The notes below the pieces were generated by a model. It saw nothing but the letters and a program-made list of their open reading frames with translations. It was not told where the DNA came from and made no database searches. The translations under genes and the position numbers were made by a program. Positions 23,190 through 35,957 of a stretch of DNA of 64,000 bases are shown here, in pieces (positions within the stretch are counted from its first letter, which is position 1; each line of letters opens with the position of its first letter). The DNA is from Daphnia carinata. Its lineage: Eukaryota; Arthropoda; Branchiopoda; Diplostraca; Daphniidae. The DNA lies in NCBI RefSeq assembly GCF_022539665.2, contig NC_081337.1:3882679-3946678 (forward strand), given 5' to 3'.

Positions 23190-23351
23190 CATGACGTTAT
23201 GGATCATACAGGGCGATATACATTTACATATACGATTAAAAATCAGGTCCAGTCCATTTGGTTTGGTATCGGTTCGTATTTCATTTTTCTCACATGTCTT
23301 TCAATTCTTTTTTGTCTTTGTTTCATTTTTTTTTTTTCAAACAGCTTCATT

Positions 23352-26300
23352 TCAAAGAGTCGTCGTTATGGTTCGGACGCCGACAAACGCAGAAGACGCA
23401 GCAACATCGTCCGCATCGGCCGGAATGACCCCATCCTCGTCTTCGTCCCAATTAAGGCCGCTAACAGCGTTCTCCTTCAGGTCCATATGGACCGAGTGCG
23501 GATTACGGCCGACCACCAAAGTAATGGCGTCTCCGGCAGCGGCGATCAGGGGGACGGTTAAACAGCAATCGAAATCGTACGTTCGGGTATCATTGACCTA
23601 AACATGTTCAAAAAAAAAAATAAATAAATAAATAAATGAATTAGGACAACAATCAAACGATTTAATGAAATCATTTCCTCCCCCCACTTACTTGAAGAAT
23701 CCTGTCAAACGCTTGAAGTAGACCAGAAATATCAGCCGGCCCTCCTTTACGGATGCGGTTAATGTAAATTCCTCTTTCGTAAAGGCCATCAGACACGCTG
23801 AATCCGAAATCTTCGTAAACGGAATCCTTGTGGAGCGTTACCTATAGTGTTTGATAAAAGAAGCTTGAAATGTCCCATACAAATGTTCGTCTTTCGAAAA
23901 ATAAAATCCTTCATACCTGATGGACTTCCAAATTGGACGGCAATTGAGAGCCGGGAAAGGCTGGTGCTAAACAGTAGATTGGCGAAGTTCGCGAAGTGTT
24001 ACTGCAGCTATCCGCATCCGGTCGCTGCGGATGAGTGATCTTGCGGTAGTTGCGGGGCAAAGTAGTGCAACGTTGGACCAGCGCCAGGTCGCTCATGCGG
24101 ATGACGGGCTCCACCGGTTCCGCTTCGCTACCTTGTTGACCTGGCGACGTCCCCGGCGTCGAGTTCGCCGGACTGGGCACAGGGCCATTGACGATGACGT
24201 TACACTGAACCTCGAATTGGCCGCTATCGACGCTGGGAGAGCTCAGCATGTCCCAGCTCTGTTCGCGATTGTTATTTTGCCTCCGCCTCACCGTGGCGCT
24301 CTCTATCGTTTGAAAAAAAATAAATTGAGCTTTTTCATCGCTTGAAATTTCGAAAACGAAAAATCAAAACGTACCGGCCGTGTAAATCGGCGTGGAATCA
24401 TTGTGGTTGTTGTTGTTGTTGTTGTTGTTGTTGTTGCACGGTCTATTGGAAGCTCCGCTGACCCAGGACTCGACTGCGCTGTCGATCGACGGCAACGGTG
24501 GCAATTTCAAAGGCAGGTAATCCTCCCTTTGCAGCTCTCCACTGTTGAGAACTTCTGGAAATTTCAAAACAAAAATAATAGCCAACGTCCTGGACTTTAA
24601 AGATGCGTAACAATGAACTTACTGGCGCCAGATTTGCCGATTTTGAGAGTGACAATGTCACCGGAATTCTGCAAGATCTCGATGGCTTCAGAGAGGAGCT
24701 TTCCCTGGAGAGAGCGGCCGTTGATGGCTAAGAGCCGGTCGCCTGCGTGAAGCGCTCCAGTTCTCTCGGCCAGTCCGCCTTCCGTCAGCCCGGAGATGGT
24801 GATGGGGTCATCGGGGCTCTCCGTGCCGGAGATGGTTATACCTAAAGGTCCGCCGTGCCGGACGAGCTCGACGGTGTAAACGACGGGCGCTTGTTCGGGC
24901 AATTCATCCACCGACTGTTGGCTTTTATGCAATTTCAATCGGATGACTTGCTCGCTTTGCAAGATGGACAGGGCTTCGTCGATGGTTAAAATCTCAACGC
25001 GGCTGTTATTGATGGCCAATAATCGATCGCCAGCTTGGACGGAACCCGTCCGATGGGCAACCGATCCAGCTAAAACAGAGCTGACTACTAAACTCCCATC
25101 GCTGGCCCTCTGCACTTTGGCATCATCTGATCAACATTCGAATAAAAAATTGTTAACGACGATAATTCATCGCCAATGAATTCAATTAATACAACAAATC
25201 AACCTTGGAGACTGATGCCGAACGTGGATGAAGAGCCGGTCGGTTTAATCAGTTTGAGCCAGTAGACGCCGGTGGCCGGAACGACGGAATCGGCCACGTC
25301 AAACTCGACGTCGAGCGTCATTCGCGGTTTGGAATCTCTCATGAGTTCCACGACTTCGTCTAAATTCATTCCGGCCGTGCTCTGTTGATTGATGCGCAGG
25401 ATTCGATCGCCAGGTTGGATGCATCCAGCCCTTTTTTTTTTTTTTAATGATTGAATTCAATTGAAATTTAAATAGAAAAACGTCAATTTGCATTGAATTT
25501 AACCTGTCGCAAGGGCTGCTGGATTCGACGTTAATGACGACGGGAGCTTCGTGATCCGGAGCCCGTCCCAAGGCAAGTCCGTAACTACCTCGACAATCGA
25601 TCTGCAAGGTGACAGTGACCCATTCCGGATGGCTGAGCATCACGCGTCCGTGATTGGCCGAAGGACTGCCCAACGAACAAGAGCCTTTGCTCGATCCCGA
25701 TTGTCCCGACGAAGCCACAGAGGCCGTTTCCAACCGCGTCGAACAGCTCTCCATCCGCTGGATGCCGGATCTCGATGACTTCGTTCGGCTGCTCAACCGG
25801 CTTCGGATCGTGCCGCACTGCGAAGGCCTCGGGCTGGGCGGCGGGAGCAACAACCCTCTGCGACTGCCTTGCTCTCCGCTCCTCCGCTGCATCATTCCGG
25901 CCGGAGCGACAATCAATTTGACAACGTCGCCGTTGTAATTGCTGCGCAATAATCGCGTCACTTCCTGCACGTCCACGCCGGCAGATCCGTCCAATCGAAC
26001 ATCGCCCACGGCTAAGATTTGATCACCTGGATGCAGAGCGCCACACCTTTTTTTTTTTGTATAAACGGGGAGAAATTGGATTCAATTTGAACATTCAAAT
26101 TTTTGAGAAAAAAAAAATCAAACCTTTCGGCGATTGATGCGGAGGTGATGGACTCGATGACAACCCCGCGTTGGTTATTGGTCTTGGCCGTGTTTTCGGC
26201 GGCCAGGTTGATGCCCAGGAGAGCTCCGGGTGATTTCTCCACTTCGACGAGGAGCGGGCTGTGGGCGTATTGGCTCCTATCGACTAGAGCGACGTCGTAC

Positions 26301-26974
26301 TCGATGACGGCCGATAACCTGTCAACAAGGCGCAAAACGACGTCAACACGACTATGTTTTTTTGTTTTTTTTTTTATTCACAAGGGAGAAGGGGGGGGGG
26401 GGGTTTGGTGGGGAAACGTTTATGTCATTTACTTGTCCGTTTCTCGTATCCATTTTTGCGCTTGTATTAAACTGCATCCGGCCAGCTCTCGTCCGTTGAC
26501 GGATAGGACGCGATCTCCTATTTGAACAGTTCCGTCCCTGTTTGTTTTTGTTTTTGTTTTTGTTTTTTGTTTTTTTTTTTCAACAGGAAGGAAATGAAAA
26601 TGAATCAAAATAAGATTAGAAAGAAAAATACAAGTCAATGATTGAATGTTTGAAACGGGCTTCCGTTTTGGCGGGGCGAGAATTGGCAATGCCACGTTTG
26701 AAATTCGTGCGCTTTCGAAAAAAAAAAATAAAAAAATAATAATAATAATAATAATAATATTGCTACCTATCAGCCGGGCTGTTTGGCTTGACGTAGGTGA
26801 TGATAAACGACCGTCCGCTTTTCGTGTTTGACTCGCCGCCGCCAGTAGCGCTGCTGCTGCTGCTGCGCAACGTGATTCCGTAACCATCGCCGCTGCTCCC
26901 GCCATCGCGAATCAATCGAACTTCTTTCGTCCGCACGCTAATGGACGCCTGCCTCTGGCTGATGATCGTCGAGC
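23352..26974 (-). CDS. Grip: GRIP homologue, main coding block (PDZ2-PDZ7 equivalents)
   Basis: Multi-PDZ scaffold of the glutamate-receptor-interacting-protein family. In vertebrates it binds AMPA receptors and ephrins; in insects it acts in muscle guidance. Exons: 26974-26767, 26537-26433, 26318-26124, 26046-25504, 25430-25204, 25126-24623, 24554-24375, 24302-23917, 23841-23692, 23597-23352. That is 2744 nt, entered in phase 1, giving 914 codons plus stop. Numbered from G1 (first codon completed here), PDZ2 lies about 14-108 ([15 protein letters not shown]), PDZ3 about 121-218, PDZ4 about 310-398, PDZ5 about 406-498 and PDZ6 about 512-593 ([12 protein letters not shown]). A linker contains IDSAVESW, as in GRIP1. 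PDZ7 is at about 783-863 ([18 protein letters not shown], then [11 protein letters not shown]). The C terminus ends RTITTTL. The 5' end is not inside this block; candidate first exons are listed separately. No PDZ1 was found in the window. Confidence 0.92.
24405..24436. repeat. Coding (TTG)n / poly-Asn tract in GRIP
   Basis: About ten TTG units on plus, read as AAC codons on minus. They encode a run of ten asparagines in the PDZ6-PDZ7 linker. A trinucleotide array in coding sequence is likely to vary in length between individuals. Confidence 0.85.
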
Positions 26975-28042
26975 CTAAAAAAAAAAAAAATATTTCAAAC
27001 AAAAGAACATGAGAAAAACGACAATCAAAAATGAAAAAAAAAGGTTAAATTTTTTTTTAGTGTGACGCAAGAAATGAACGCGGAACAAAGCGGGAGGGAT
27101 TTACGAGCCGAACGAATAGATTCGTACAGATAAAAGGAAAAACAAAAACAGATAGATAAATAGATAGGACTCGAGAGAGAGAAAATGGAAGCATCCATCA
27201 TCATCCATCGAAATAAAGAATGCGTTCAGCTTTTGACTGCGTCTGACGCACCGTGAACCGGGCACGGGGTTACACGGAGAGATTCGGGCAAAAGAGAAAG
27301 GGGGCCGTTGGATCAGGCGTGTCCGTAAAATAAGCCGACAGGGGACTTAGGGATGCAACGGACATGTAAGTCAAAGAAAGATGGACTCTTGCAGAGGGAA
27401 AAAAAAAAAATAAATAAATAAATAAAAAAATAGGAAAACTATAATGTTTTAAAAATTCAAAACGCTGAGTGAGAGACGGAGAAGGAGGGGGGGGGGAGTG
27501 AAGTTATATTTCCGTCACAGTTATAACCGAAACACGCGCGCAACGCAGCGACGTGCCTCTATATATACCAAAACACGTTCTTTTTTTTTTTTTTTTTTTT
27601 TCGAAAGGGTGTAGGGGGGGGGGGGGCTATTTCAAAGTAAGGGTAGGTGGCGGAGTAGAAGAAGAAGAAGAAGACGGAAACTATTTCAAAACTAAAAGGA
27701 AAGAAAAACAAAAAAGAAAGAAAGAATAGGAATAGACAAGAAAATGGCTGTTTTAAGAATAAAGAGAGGATATATATCGACGGTGACGTGCGATGGGAAA
27801 CACGCCCGGGAGTCGGCCAAGCGCGCAATCGTCGAAGCCGCAACACACAGACACACACACACACACACCAAACGTTCACGTTGTTTTTCTCCTTCTCGCC
27901 ATTTGCCTTCACGACACTCTTCTTCCATTAGGTTCTTGACTCCCGTTCGCCTTCTTTTTTTTTTTTGCATTCTATTCTTCTTCTAAAAACTATGCGGCAT
28001 TTTTATTGTTGGGCATTAAACCGTTCGGGATTGCCTGCCGAA

Positions 28043-28043
28043 G

Positions 28044-28069
<26 letters not shown>
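28043..28069. repeat. (GA)n microsatellite
   Basis: About 13 GA units, closely followed by a C run and an A run (28120-28160). Confidence 0.85.
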
Positions 28070-28075
<6 letters not shown>

Positions 28076-30138
28076 CCAACATCACACGTCTTTGATGGGT
28101 CGCCGAGTAATAACATCCCTCCCCCCCCCCCCCCCCCTCCCAAAAAAAAAAAAAAAAACGACGCGTACCGACGTCTTAAAAACAAAACCCATTGCAGCAC
28201 ATCAAAGGGGAAAAAGAAAAAAGGAAATGACAACAACCTCTGCCGTTGAAAAGACAAACGATGGCTCAATGTGTGTCAAGTCATTTTGGCATAACTCAAC
28301 AGGGGAAAATAAAACAATAATTTTCCAAAAAAACAAAACAAAAGAAAGGCGGAAAAGAGGTAAGAAAGAATAGGCCTAATAATAATGAAATGAAATTCGA
28401 AAAGTGAGGAGGGCGTTCGAGTTTTGGAGGGGCTGATTGTAATATATTGACGTGTGTACGGCTGATGTATTGGGTCTAATATATACGTTGAGACTTGTCC
28501 CAATTGTATGGGAACATAATGAATTTAGGGCCGCGTTGGCGACACCTCTCCCTGCGTAACCGCAGACGGAAGCGAGCGGCACTTGTGACAAGAGAGACGG
28601 ATGTGGGCAGGCCTCAGACGGTAGTGGGCGTTTGTGTTTTAGAAGCCACACGGCCTCGTGCAATAACAAGAAACAAAAAATCAAAAGGGCCACATCGACA
28701 GCTGAACAAACCTTCAAAGTGGAGGGGGGGGGGTGTTCGATGGTGAAACAATGTCCACGAATAACTAAGAAAAACTTGTTCCGGGTCTAATGTTGTTTTG
28801 TTTTTTTTTACATTTGAAAAACAAAAAACAAAAAAAACAAAAATGGGAGTTTTTAAATGGAAAGTATTTCGTAATCGGAGAGACGTGAAACATCGATAAA
28901 TCACGATTCGACATAAGAAAAAAAAAAAAGAGAAGGGGGGGGGGAGGATATTTAAAAAAAAAAAAAAAAAAAAAAAGAAAATGTGTTGACCACGGAATTT
29001 TGTTTGAACAAAATGAAGAAAAATGAATGAATAAATAAAATGTAAAAGAGTGTGAAAGCGACGGCGGGACAGCTCGCCCGAGGGCGGATTGAAGCCCAGC
29101 ACGTCGTTTGAGTTTTTTCTTTTTCTTTTTGGGCCGGCTGGGAAAGAGATCGTGGGTTTTGCCGGCCCGTCGTCCCCGCATGCAGTCAAGCAACCGTCGT
29201 TGATACATGCTGTCTTAACACACACACACACCCCACACCCCACACGCACACAGACACACACACGCTCACACATCAACTGGCACAAACATACAGATAACGA
29301 CATACCCAATCAAGTCTTAACGATTTGTTTTTTTCCTCTTTTTTCTTTTAAAAAAAAAAAAAAATTTCTTTTTTTAAGTCGCCTAATTTTTTAAAAATCG
29401 TTCCCCGCTTTATGCGATGGTGTCCGAAATTCGTGAAATGGAGACGGGCCGCACGACATTTATCGGCAGAATTATATATAGGCCATCCTAAACACACACT
29501 TATCGCCTCTGTTTTTCTTTTTTGGGCTTTTTAAAGAAATAAATTCAAATGAAATATAAAAAATGACGTGTTCGTGTCGATCCAGTGATTCCGCACACGC
29601 TGTCACAATTAAGGTATGTGCGTGATTAACGAGCGTGACCGTTATATTGTCCCACCCCCATCCACTCATCATTTTCTTGAGTGTGTTCCCCTGTTGGATA
29701 TTGTTTTATGATTTGTAGCCGGCGGTTTTTCTCGTTCGAAAATGGAAATAAATTCAATGTGTAGTCTTTCTTTTCTTGAAAAAAAAAAATAATAATAATA
29801 AATAAATAAATTAAAAGATATAGGGAACATGGCCGAGGCCTGATGCCATCCGATAGGGAAACATGGCCATCAAAGGACAGGCTGTTACGGCCCGGGACGA
29901 GAACGGCTTTTTAATCTCTCCTTCGTCTCTTCTATTTTCGTCGCAATACATTTTGATTGTACGAAACTGATTTTCTTCTTCTTCTAAGTTTATTCCTCTT
30001 TTAAAAATCCCCCTCCATTTTACTGTGTCCTAATTCGGTACCGTGCCGTAACGAATCACACGCGACATTCACGTACAGCCTCTTACCCCCCTGCGGGAAA
30101 ACGAGCTATGAATTTTTTTACTTCCATTGACATCTTTT

Positions 30139-30139
<1 letters not shown>

Positions 30140-30169
<30 letters not shown>
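30140..30169. repeat. Poly(A) tract of about 30
   Basis: Uninterrupted A run inside the long GRIP intron. No target-site duplication or retroposed body was seen beside it. Confidence 0.85.
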
Positions 30170-30171
<2 letters not shown>

Positions 30172-30673
30172 ATAACGAATACCCCTACTCTCTCTCTCTC
30201 CAGTTTTTTTTTTACGACGACCAAGAATCAAAAAGATTTTCGAAAAGGACATCATTTTTTTTTTTTTACGACAATCCCTCTCGTCTTTGAGCCGTTTGCG
30301 CGCGTGTTATAAAATACCACTTCAATCTTGATAATCCCTCCTGTATTTGCCTACTGGTCTCGGCCCATACATCCGCGACACACAGATATAAAATGTGCTT
30401 TTTTTTTTTAACATAAGGAAACAAAAAACAAAAAAAAAAAAAAAAGAGAAAAATTCAAAAACATCTGTCCGTGAGACCGCGCCTTTTTGGACTGTTGCCT
30501 GCGCTATGGGGTTCCAAAGGTCCGCCAAAATAACAGGCCAAATGATACATCAATGTATAAGATATAAGTCGCTCTGTAAGCGCCCGTCGCCTGTGGAATC
30601 TCCAATGCAGACAGTAGAGGCGAAAAAGAAGAAGAAAAACACAAGAGCATCGCAATGCAATGCGCTTCCCCCT

Positions 30674-30694
30674 CCCCCCCCCCCCCCCCCCCCC
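30674..30694. repeat. Poly(C) tract of about 21
   Basis: Uninterrupted C run, with a G run of about 18 less than 300 bp away at 30956-30973. The two runs could pair or form G-quadruplex or i-motif structures. Confidence 0.85.
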
Positions 30695-30955
30695 AGTCTT
30701 TTTTATTCCTTGAAAAAAAAAAAAAATAATAAAAAAAAAAGACATTGGAGATGATCCTGGTTTTATCTGGACAAACACAAAAGATATACTGTTGTGTGTG
30801 TGTGTGTAAGGCTCACATGCCGCATCACGGCGCCACTCATTCCCCCCCCCCCAAAAAAACTCTTATACACCACGAGCATCCAGCAGAAATGTATCAATGG
30901 CCGTTGTGCTCAGAATGCGACCAAGTGGCACCCCGGACTCGCAAGTGTTCCAGCA

Positions 30956-30973
30956 GGGGGGGGGGGGGGGGGG
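30956..30973. repeat. Poly(G) tract of about 18
   Basis: Uninterrupted G run in the long GRIP intron, complementary in composition to the C run at 30674-30694. Confidence 0.85.
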
Positions 30974-31870
30974 TAAAGAAGAAGCGGATGAGGGTTGGAA
31001 AAAAAGAAAAAGAAGAGGGGAGAGTCAAGTGAGAAACAATAGCTGTCTAACACACGCATATACTTCAAAAAATAAGAGAGAGGGCCCTACTTAAAGCTGA
31101 GCCATGTGCAAATGGCGAGCCGCAATTCATTATCCTTCAATTTCCTCTTGCCTTAAAAACAAGGACAAAAAAAATACGTAAGCGGCATTCAAATGAGCTT
31201 TTGGAACACACAAGAACTTGAAAATAAAAAAATTTAAAAAAATGTTTTCTACACAACAAAAAGAACTGAACAGCAATTTAGAAGGAAAAGGTGCGAGAGG
31301 GTCTAACGCGCACCGGATGTTGTTTCCCAAAAAATGAGTGTGGGGGGGGCGAGAGCGGTACATGGCTTGAATGAAAGAGAGAGAGAGAGAGTCGATCATC
31401 CGTAGAGAAATGAACCAAAGATATATAATATTCCCGTCATTATTACAACAACAATGTCCGATGATTTTCTCTTTTTATTTTATAGCTTCACTCTAATCGG
31501 ATGTTGTAAAAAATAAGGCGTATAAACAAAAGCGTATGCGATTGTTACGTGTCAATAGCTCGTTAAACGAACGCGGATTTCGTGTTGTCGCCTTTGTTTC
31601 TTTTCTTCTTGCGAAAAAACTAAATTTAATCATAAAAAACAATGTCGGAATTGAAAGAAAGAGAGAGAGAGAGCGACGAAAAAAGCTCGTTAGGTCTATC
31701 TATAGGCGTCGTCGGCCTGGGGCGTTGAACGCGTTCACATCATCACGACAAAAGCCGGTACTGTAACGAAGCATCGTGATTTCCTCTACGTTTTGTTTAC
31801 ACATTACGCGAGAGAGAGGGAAAAAAAAAACATGATGGGGGGGGGGAAGAGAGAAAACGTGTGTGTAAAG

Positions 31871-31922
31871 TGTGTGTGTGTGTGTGTACCGCGCGCACTC
31901 TATATGTGTGTGTGTGTGTGTG
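31871..31922. repeat. Two (TG)n arrays
   Basis: TG arrays at about 31871-31888 and 31906-31922, separated by a short GC-rich stretch. Confidence 0.8.
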
Positions 31923-33170
31923 TTGTGTATAAAAATATATATAGCGGCTGTTGGACGGGTAGCTCATAATCGACATCCGGCTGACTGATGTTGTTGTTGT
32001 TGTTGAAGGACGCGCTGGATGTGTTTGTCGCGGGGCAAATCCGCCAACGGACGATCGAGCCCATCCGCCTTTTATCACCTGAACAACAATAAGCGACGTC
32101 AACAACAACAAAAAAAAAAAAAAAAAAAAAAAATATAAAAACACTTTGTCATTGGCCATTTTTGCGCGTGTGTGTCGGCGTTTGCCACACGCGCAAGACC
32201 GCAACGCGTTGCGACAGCCGGCTGTGTATAATCATTTTTTTTTTTTTTCCAATGAATTCATAAGAGCGGAATGAAACGGAAACAGTTGTTCGGCACACTT
32301 GCGCATCCCTTACGTGTCTGTTTGTGACGTCCAAAAAATAAAATTAAAAAAAAAACTCACAACCATGGAGATGTTCTAATCAATGATAATAGAGAGGCCA
32401 CCATCGTACACACCCACCATAGAAAGAATTACATAAGAGAATGTAAAGAAAAAAAACAAAGTCGTTCTCAATTTCAAAAATGGCTTTCGAACTTGATCGA
32501 TGATAGAGATCGATGATTTTCTTTTCTCTCTCACTATATAAAAAAAAAAAAAAAAAAAAAAAAACGTCTGACATGATGAATCACACACCTCACAGCCAAA
32601 CAGACCAAATAAAAGAGAACGTGCGCGATGGCCGAGCGACCACCCGCCGCCCACGACAGATGGCCGCACTTTGTCTCGAGTGTTGAACGTTCAAAAACGA
32701 GCGGGTGAAAGTCGATTTTTTTATTTATTTATTTTTTTTTTTTTGAAATTTTTTTTTAACAACCCTATTGTTATGCGTGAGATTGTGCGAACAACAACCG
32801 AATAACAAGTCAAGACGTGTCGTATAATTGGCCGTCCGTCGTTGACCAATGGCTCGTAGCTTAAACGTGAAACGATACACAGAAAGGGAGAAGAAAGATG
32901 TGCCCTTTTAAAGAACACGGTACGTGGTATATATAACCGCAGACTTTATTTATTGAGGGAACAACGTAACATCACGAACAACCAAAATGTTGTTCGTATA
33001 GATTGGTTTTTCTCTCTCTAAATAATACTGATTAATTCATTCCGGGACACACGGAAATTAACGAACCAGATCTGGTTTCTCATACCCATTGCTTCTTCCT
33101 TTTTTTTTTTTTCTTTAAAGCCTTATGCCATTATTTTTTGAAAAACAAAAGGAGGGGAGGGAAGCCGAGC

Positions 33171-33192
33171 GTGTGTGTGTGTGTGTGTGTGT
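33171..33192. repeat. (GT)n microsatellite
   Basis: About 11 GT units in the long GRIP intron. Confidence 0.85.
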
Positions 33193-33798
33193 TTAACAAA
33201 AAGGAACTTCTTATTTCTTAATGGGTTTTTCTCCGGTAAAAATGGGCAGGATGAAAAAAAAAAAGACAAAACGAAATGATATTAAATATATACCAAAAAA
33301 GATGGTACACTCCAGTGAGGAAGACTTTAAAAAAAAAAAAAAAAAAAAGCCAAAGGAGGTAAGCGATGCCGAACGGAGTGTAGGAGAAGCTCCTCCCGTG
33401 TGTGTGTGTGTGAAACGATCGGAAAAGCAAACGTGTGCACGTTTTTTTTCTTGTGTTTCTAACAACGAACCGAGACGCTTTGCGGTTCGCAATGGGGAAA
33501 TATGACCACCGATTGCATAGCTCCTTCTTTTAAAATTATTACATACCACCAAAAGTACTACACCGCCCCCCCCCCCTTCCTTTCAGTTCCAAACTCCACA
33601 AAAAAAAACAAAAAAAACTAAGCGACACTCTTACAACATGTTGGCGGTTTTTTTTTATGTGGATCCCACTTTGTTATTTTCAAACCAGTGCAAAGGTCGC
33701 AATTTACAAACAAAATGGCTGAAGATATTTCATTGAGACATCGACTGCCATCGTGAAACGCAGGATAAAGTACGATGGAAATTTTGTTTTATTTTTAC

Positions 33799-33880
33799 CT
33801 GGAGAAGATCGTTTGGGTGGCCGGGGTGGTTTGCTGGTATTAAAATAGCTGGACAGGGAATTCTTCAACGAAGTTAACAT
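33799..33880 (-). CDS. Grip: Candidate alternative first exon of GRIP (33.8 kb)
   Basis: ATG at 33880 opens 82 nt that end at a GTAAAA donor in phase 1, exactly the phase needed by the exon starting at 26974. The peptide begins MLTSLKNSLSSYFNTSKPP and continues RPPKRSSP. The PPRPPKR part looks like an SH3-binding proline motif. Joined to the main block it gives 2826 nt (941 residues). An A run directly precedes the ATG, so a splice acceptor there is unlikely and a transcript start is plausible. No homologue is recognised for the peptide, and the link to GRIP rests on phase and position only. Confidence 0.45.
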
Positions 33881-35669
33881 TTTTTTTTTTTTTATGTGTG
33901 CGCTGAGCTTCACGGGCGTCGTTTCTCACCGACCCGGGGAGAAGATCAACGAACACCCGCGTCTGACATGTGGCGTCCCGCCGTGTAAGAACACGGAAAG
34001 AAGAAAAAAGAAAAACAACACTACGTTCTGATTACGCGGCGGGCTGCTTTTTGCTGGACAATTTCACATCCCAGATAGGAGAACTAGTTAATAATTTTCA
34101 AAAAAGGACACTTTGCTTTTGTTTTTGTTTTTTTCGAGATAAATTCTGGCGAGTTATTAAGAAGACGGCGATTGGAACAGAGTGAAACATTTGCGGGACG
34201 GACGGGACCGAATGAAGAAAGTTAAGATAAAAAAAAACAAAAAACAAAAACAAACAAAAAGGCACAAAACGAACCGTCGCGGACCAAGGCTGGCGAGCTA
34301 CTGACATCAACGAGGCCTGGCCAGCTGAAGGGGATGGGCCAGCAGTGGCGAGAAAGGAGGGGAGACAAAATTTTCGAAAACAAAAAAAAAAAAAAAGACA
34401 GGCAATTTTTTTCGACTTTTGCTCTCCCGTTCCTTACGTTGCTGAAGAGCGGCCCCCCCCCCGCTAAAAATGGCGTTATCCCCCTTCCCCCAATAGTAGA
34501 TTTTTGAATGTGTTATGAGACGAAAAAAAAAAAAAAAAAAAAAATAAAAACAAAGTGGGGGGAAAGGAAACAAAAACTGAAAGAGAGAAGAAGCTCTTGT
34601 TAGTTATACTATAAGAACGGATATAGCGGAAGTGGGAGGATAAACTAATAACACATCACTGTGATATGATTGGAATTAAAAATAATCTCAAAAATATTTT
34701 GAAAAAAAAACAAAAAAAAAAGAAACGAGAAATGTTTGTCGTCACCCGCGTTTTGCCATCAAAGCGTCGCTATGATGGAAAAGCGCTGACAATAACAGCT
34801 GAACTCCTTGGCCTGCTAACTTTGGGATTTCGTTTAGACGTTTCAGCGATTTGATTTATGCAAAAAAAAATAAAATAAAATAAAAAGGAAGGACGGAGGG
34901 AAGCGCGTGTTACAAACGAACTAACGCGTCCTCCTTGTTTTGGTGACTCAGTTCACAATGACGTCTGGCGTCGCACCAATCGCTTGCCAATAATATCCTC
35001 TAGTCTCTTAAGTAAAAAAAAAAAAATAAATAAATAAATTTACATTAGTAGCAGTTTTCTCTTTATTTTTATTTCTTCCTTTGTGTTCCCCGTTTTTATC
35101 TCCTATCTCGGACATCCTTCCTTCCGTCCCCTCTTGTGCGTTTCTATTTTTAAAAAACACAAAAGCCTGGAACGTACATAACATACCGTTTAGGTTGATT
35201 GCGGTATATGAAAGACAACCGGTTCCCCTATTTTCTCCGATCATCATCGACGACCGATTCATTTGATTTTCGCGTTCAGCTTTGACTGTTTGCCAAAATA
35301 GCCGATGACATTTCTGCTCTCTTTCGTTCCTCATCGTGTTCATCATCGGCATTTTTTTCGATCAATCGCCAAAAAAGAGAAACGAGTGCCAAAAAAGAAA
35401 GAAGAATTGCATCGCCCACAGGAAATTGAATTCCAATACGCATTACGTCGCAGTTAAAAGAGCGCTTTACATTTTTATATTTCTTTTTTTTTTTTTTTTA
35501 TAAAATTGGGTTGGGTGACACCACCCTCACGCTTTCAAGTCGGCGTGTGATATATGGCACGGCGGCATTGCCCTTGTCTTTTTCTTTTCTTTTCTTTTTT
35601 TTTTATTTCACGAGAAAATAAAATAAAAAGACGCTTGCAACGTGCGTGAAAATGTCTGTTTAAATTTAC

Positions 35670-35726
35670 CTGCCGCGTGTTGGATAACCAGCCGTTGATG
35701 ATCGGATTCGATAGCAAACTCTCCAT
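35670..35726 (-). CDS. Grip: Candidate 57-nt internal GRIP exon
   Basis: Acceptor GCGACAG and donor GTAAAT flank 57 nt, open in phase 1-to-1 (peptide GEFAIESDHQRLVIQHA). The length is a multiple of three, so it could be skipped without frame change. It is assigned to GRIP by phase match with the exons on both sides. The alternative frame (MESLLSNPII...) would make it a start exon. Confidence 0.35.
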
Positions 35727-35813
35727 CTGTCGCATTAGAAAAATGAAATCAAAATATTAAATTAGATTCATTTAATAGAAAATAATAATATATATATTTT
35801 CAATTTTGTAGAC

Positions 35814-35957
35814 CTCGTTTGGATGGCGGCGCTTCGAGGAGTAGAAGCTGATGGCCGCGATGATGTCCCGATGACGAGGTCGACGCCGTCGACGAGGCGG
35901 AAGACAGCGACGACGAGTGCAGCGATGAAAGCGAGGGCGTTGGCGATTCAGACTCGT
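35814..35957 (-). CDS. Grip: Candidate Ser-rich N-terminal GRIP exon
   Basis: A good acceptor (TTTTGCAG) opens 144 nt, phase 1 to 1, coding for a serine-rich stretch (ESESPTPSLSSLHSSS, then GHHRGHQLLLLEAPPSKR). The GC-rich, third-position-biased codons contrast sharply with the AT-rich surroundings and support coding. The donor (GTCTAC) is weak. Assignment to GRIP is by phase and strand. Confidence 0.5.

Larger units (their letters stand above)
21297..23351. other. Intergenic: FAM120 upstream, GRIP 3' UTR
   Basis: The right part, 22.8-23.35 kb, is probably 3' UTR of the GRIP gene. The left part should hold the FAM120 promoter and 5' UTR, whose exon structure I could not define. Tracts include A runs near 22372 and 22890 and an AAT run at 22911-22925. 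Minus-strand frames at 21432-21910 have no domains. Confidence 0.45.
26975..33798. other. Long GRIP intron, homopolymer-rich
   Basis: This lies between the first PDZ exon and the nearest candidate 5' exon. It is dense in simple sequence: (AC)n near 27850, (GA)n at 28043-28069, A30 at 30140-30169, C21 at 30674-30694, G18 at 30956-30973, TG arrays at 31871-31922 and (GT)n at 33171-33192. The many open frames here are Lys/Phe/Pro/Gly runs from these tracts and were not annotated. Confidence 0.6.

Noticed and set aside
28614-29309. Long minus frames with Phe/Val/Cys-rich translations (for example 231 codons)
   Set aside because: The translations are produced by T, GT and A runs; no domain, and codon use is set by the tracts.
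31965-32095. Coding-like minus stretch (DKRRMGS...NNNNNIS...VDYELP) resembling the GRIP VEYELP segment
   Set aside because: No donor follows the open part for a long way, the similarity is six residues, and the Asn run comes from a TTG repeat.
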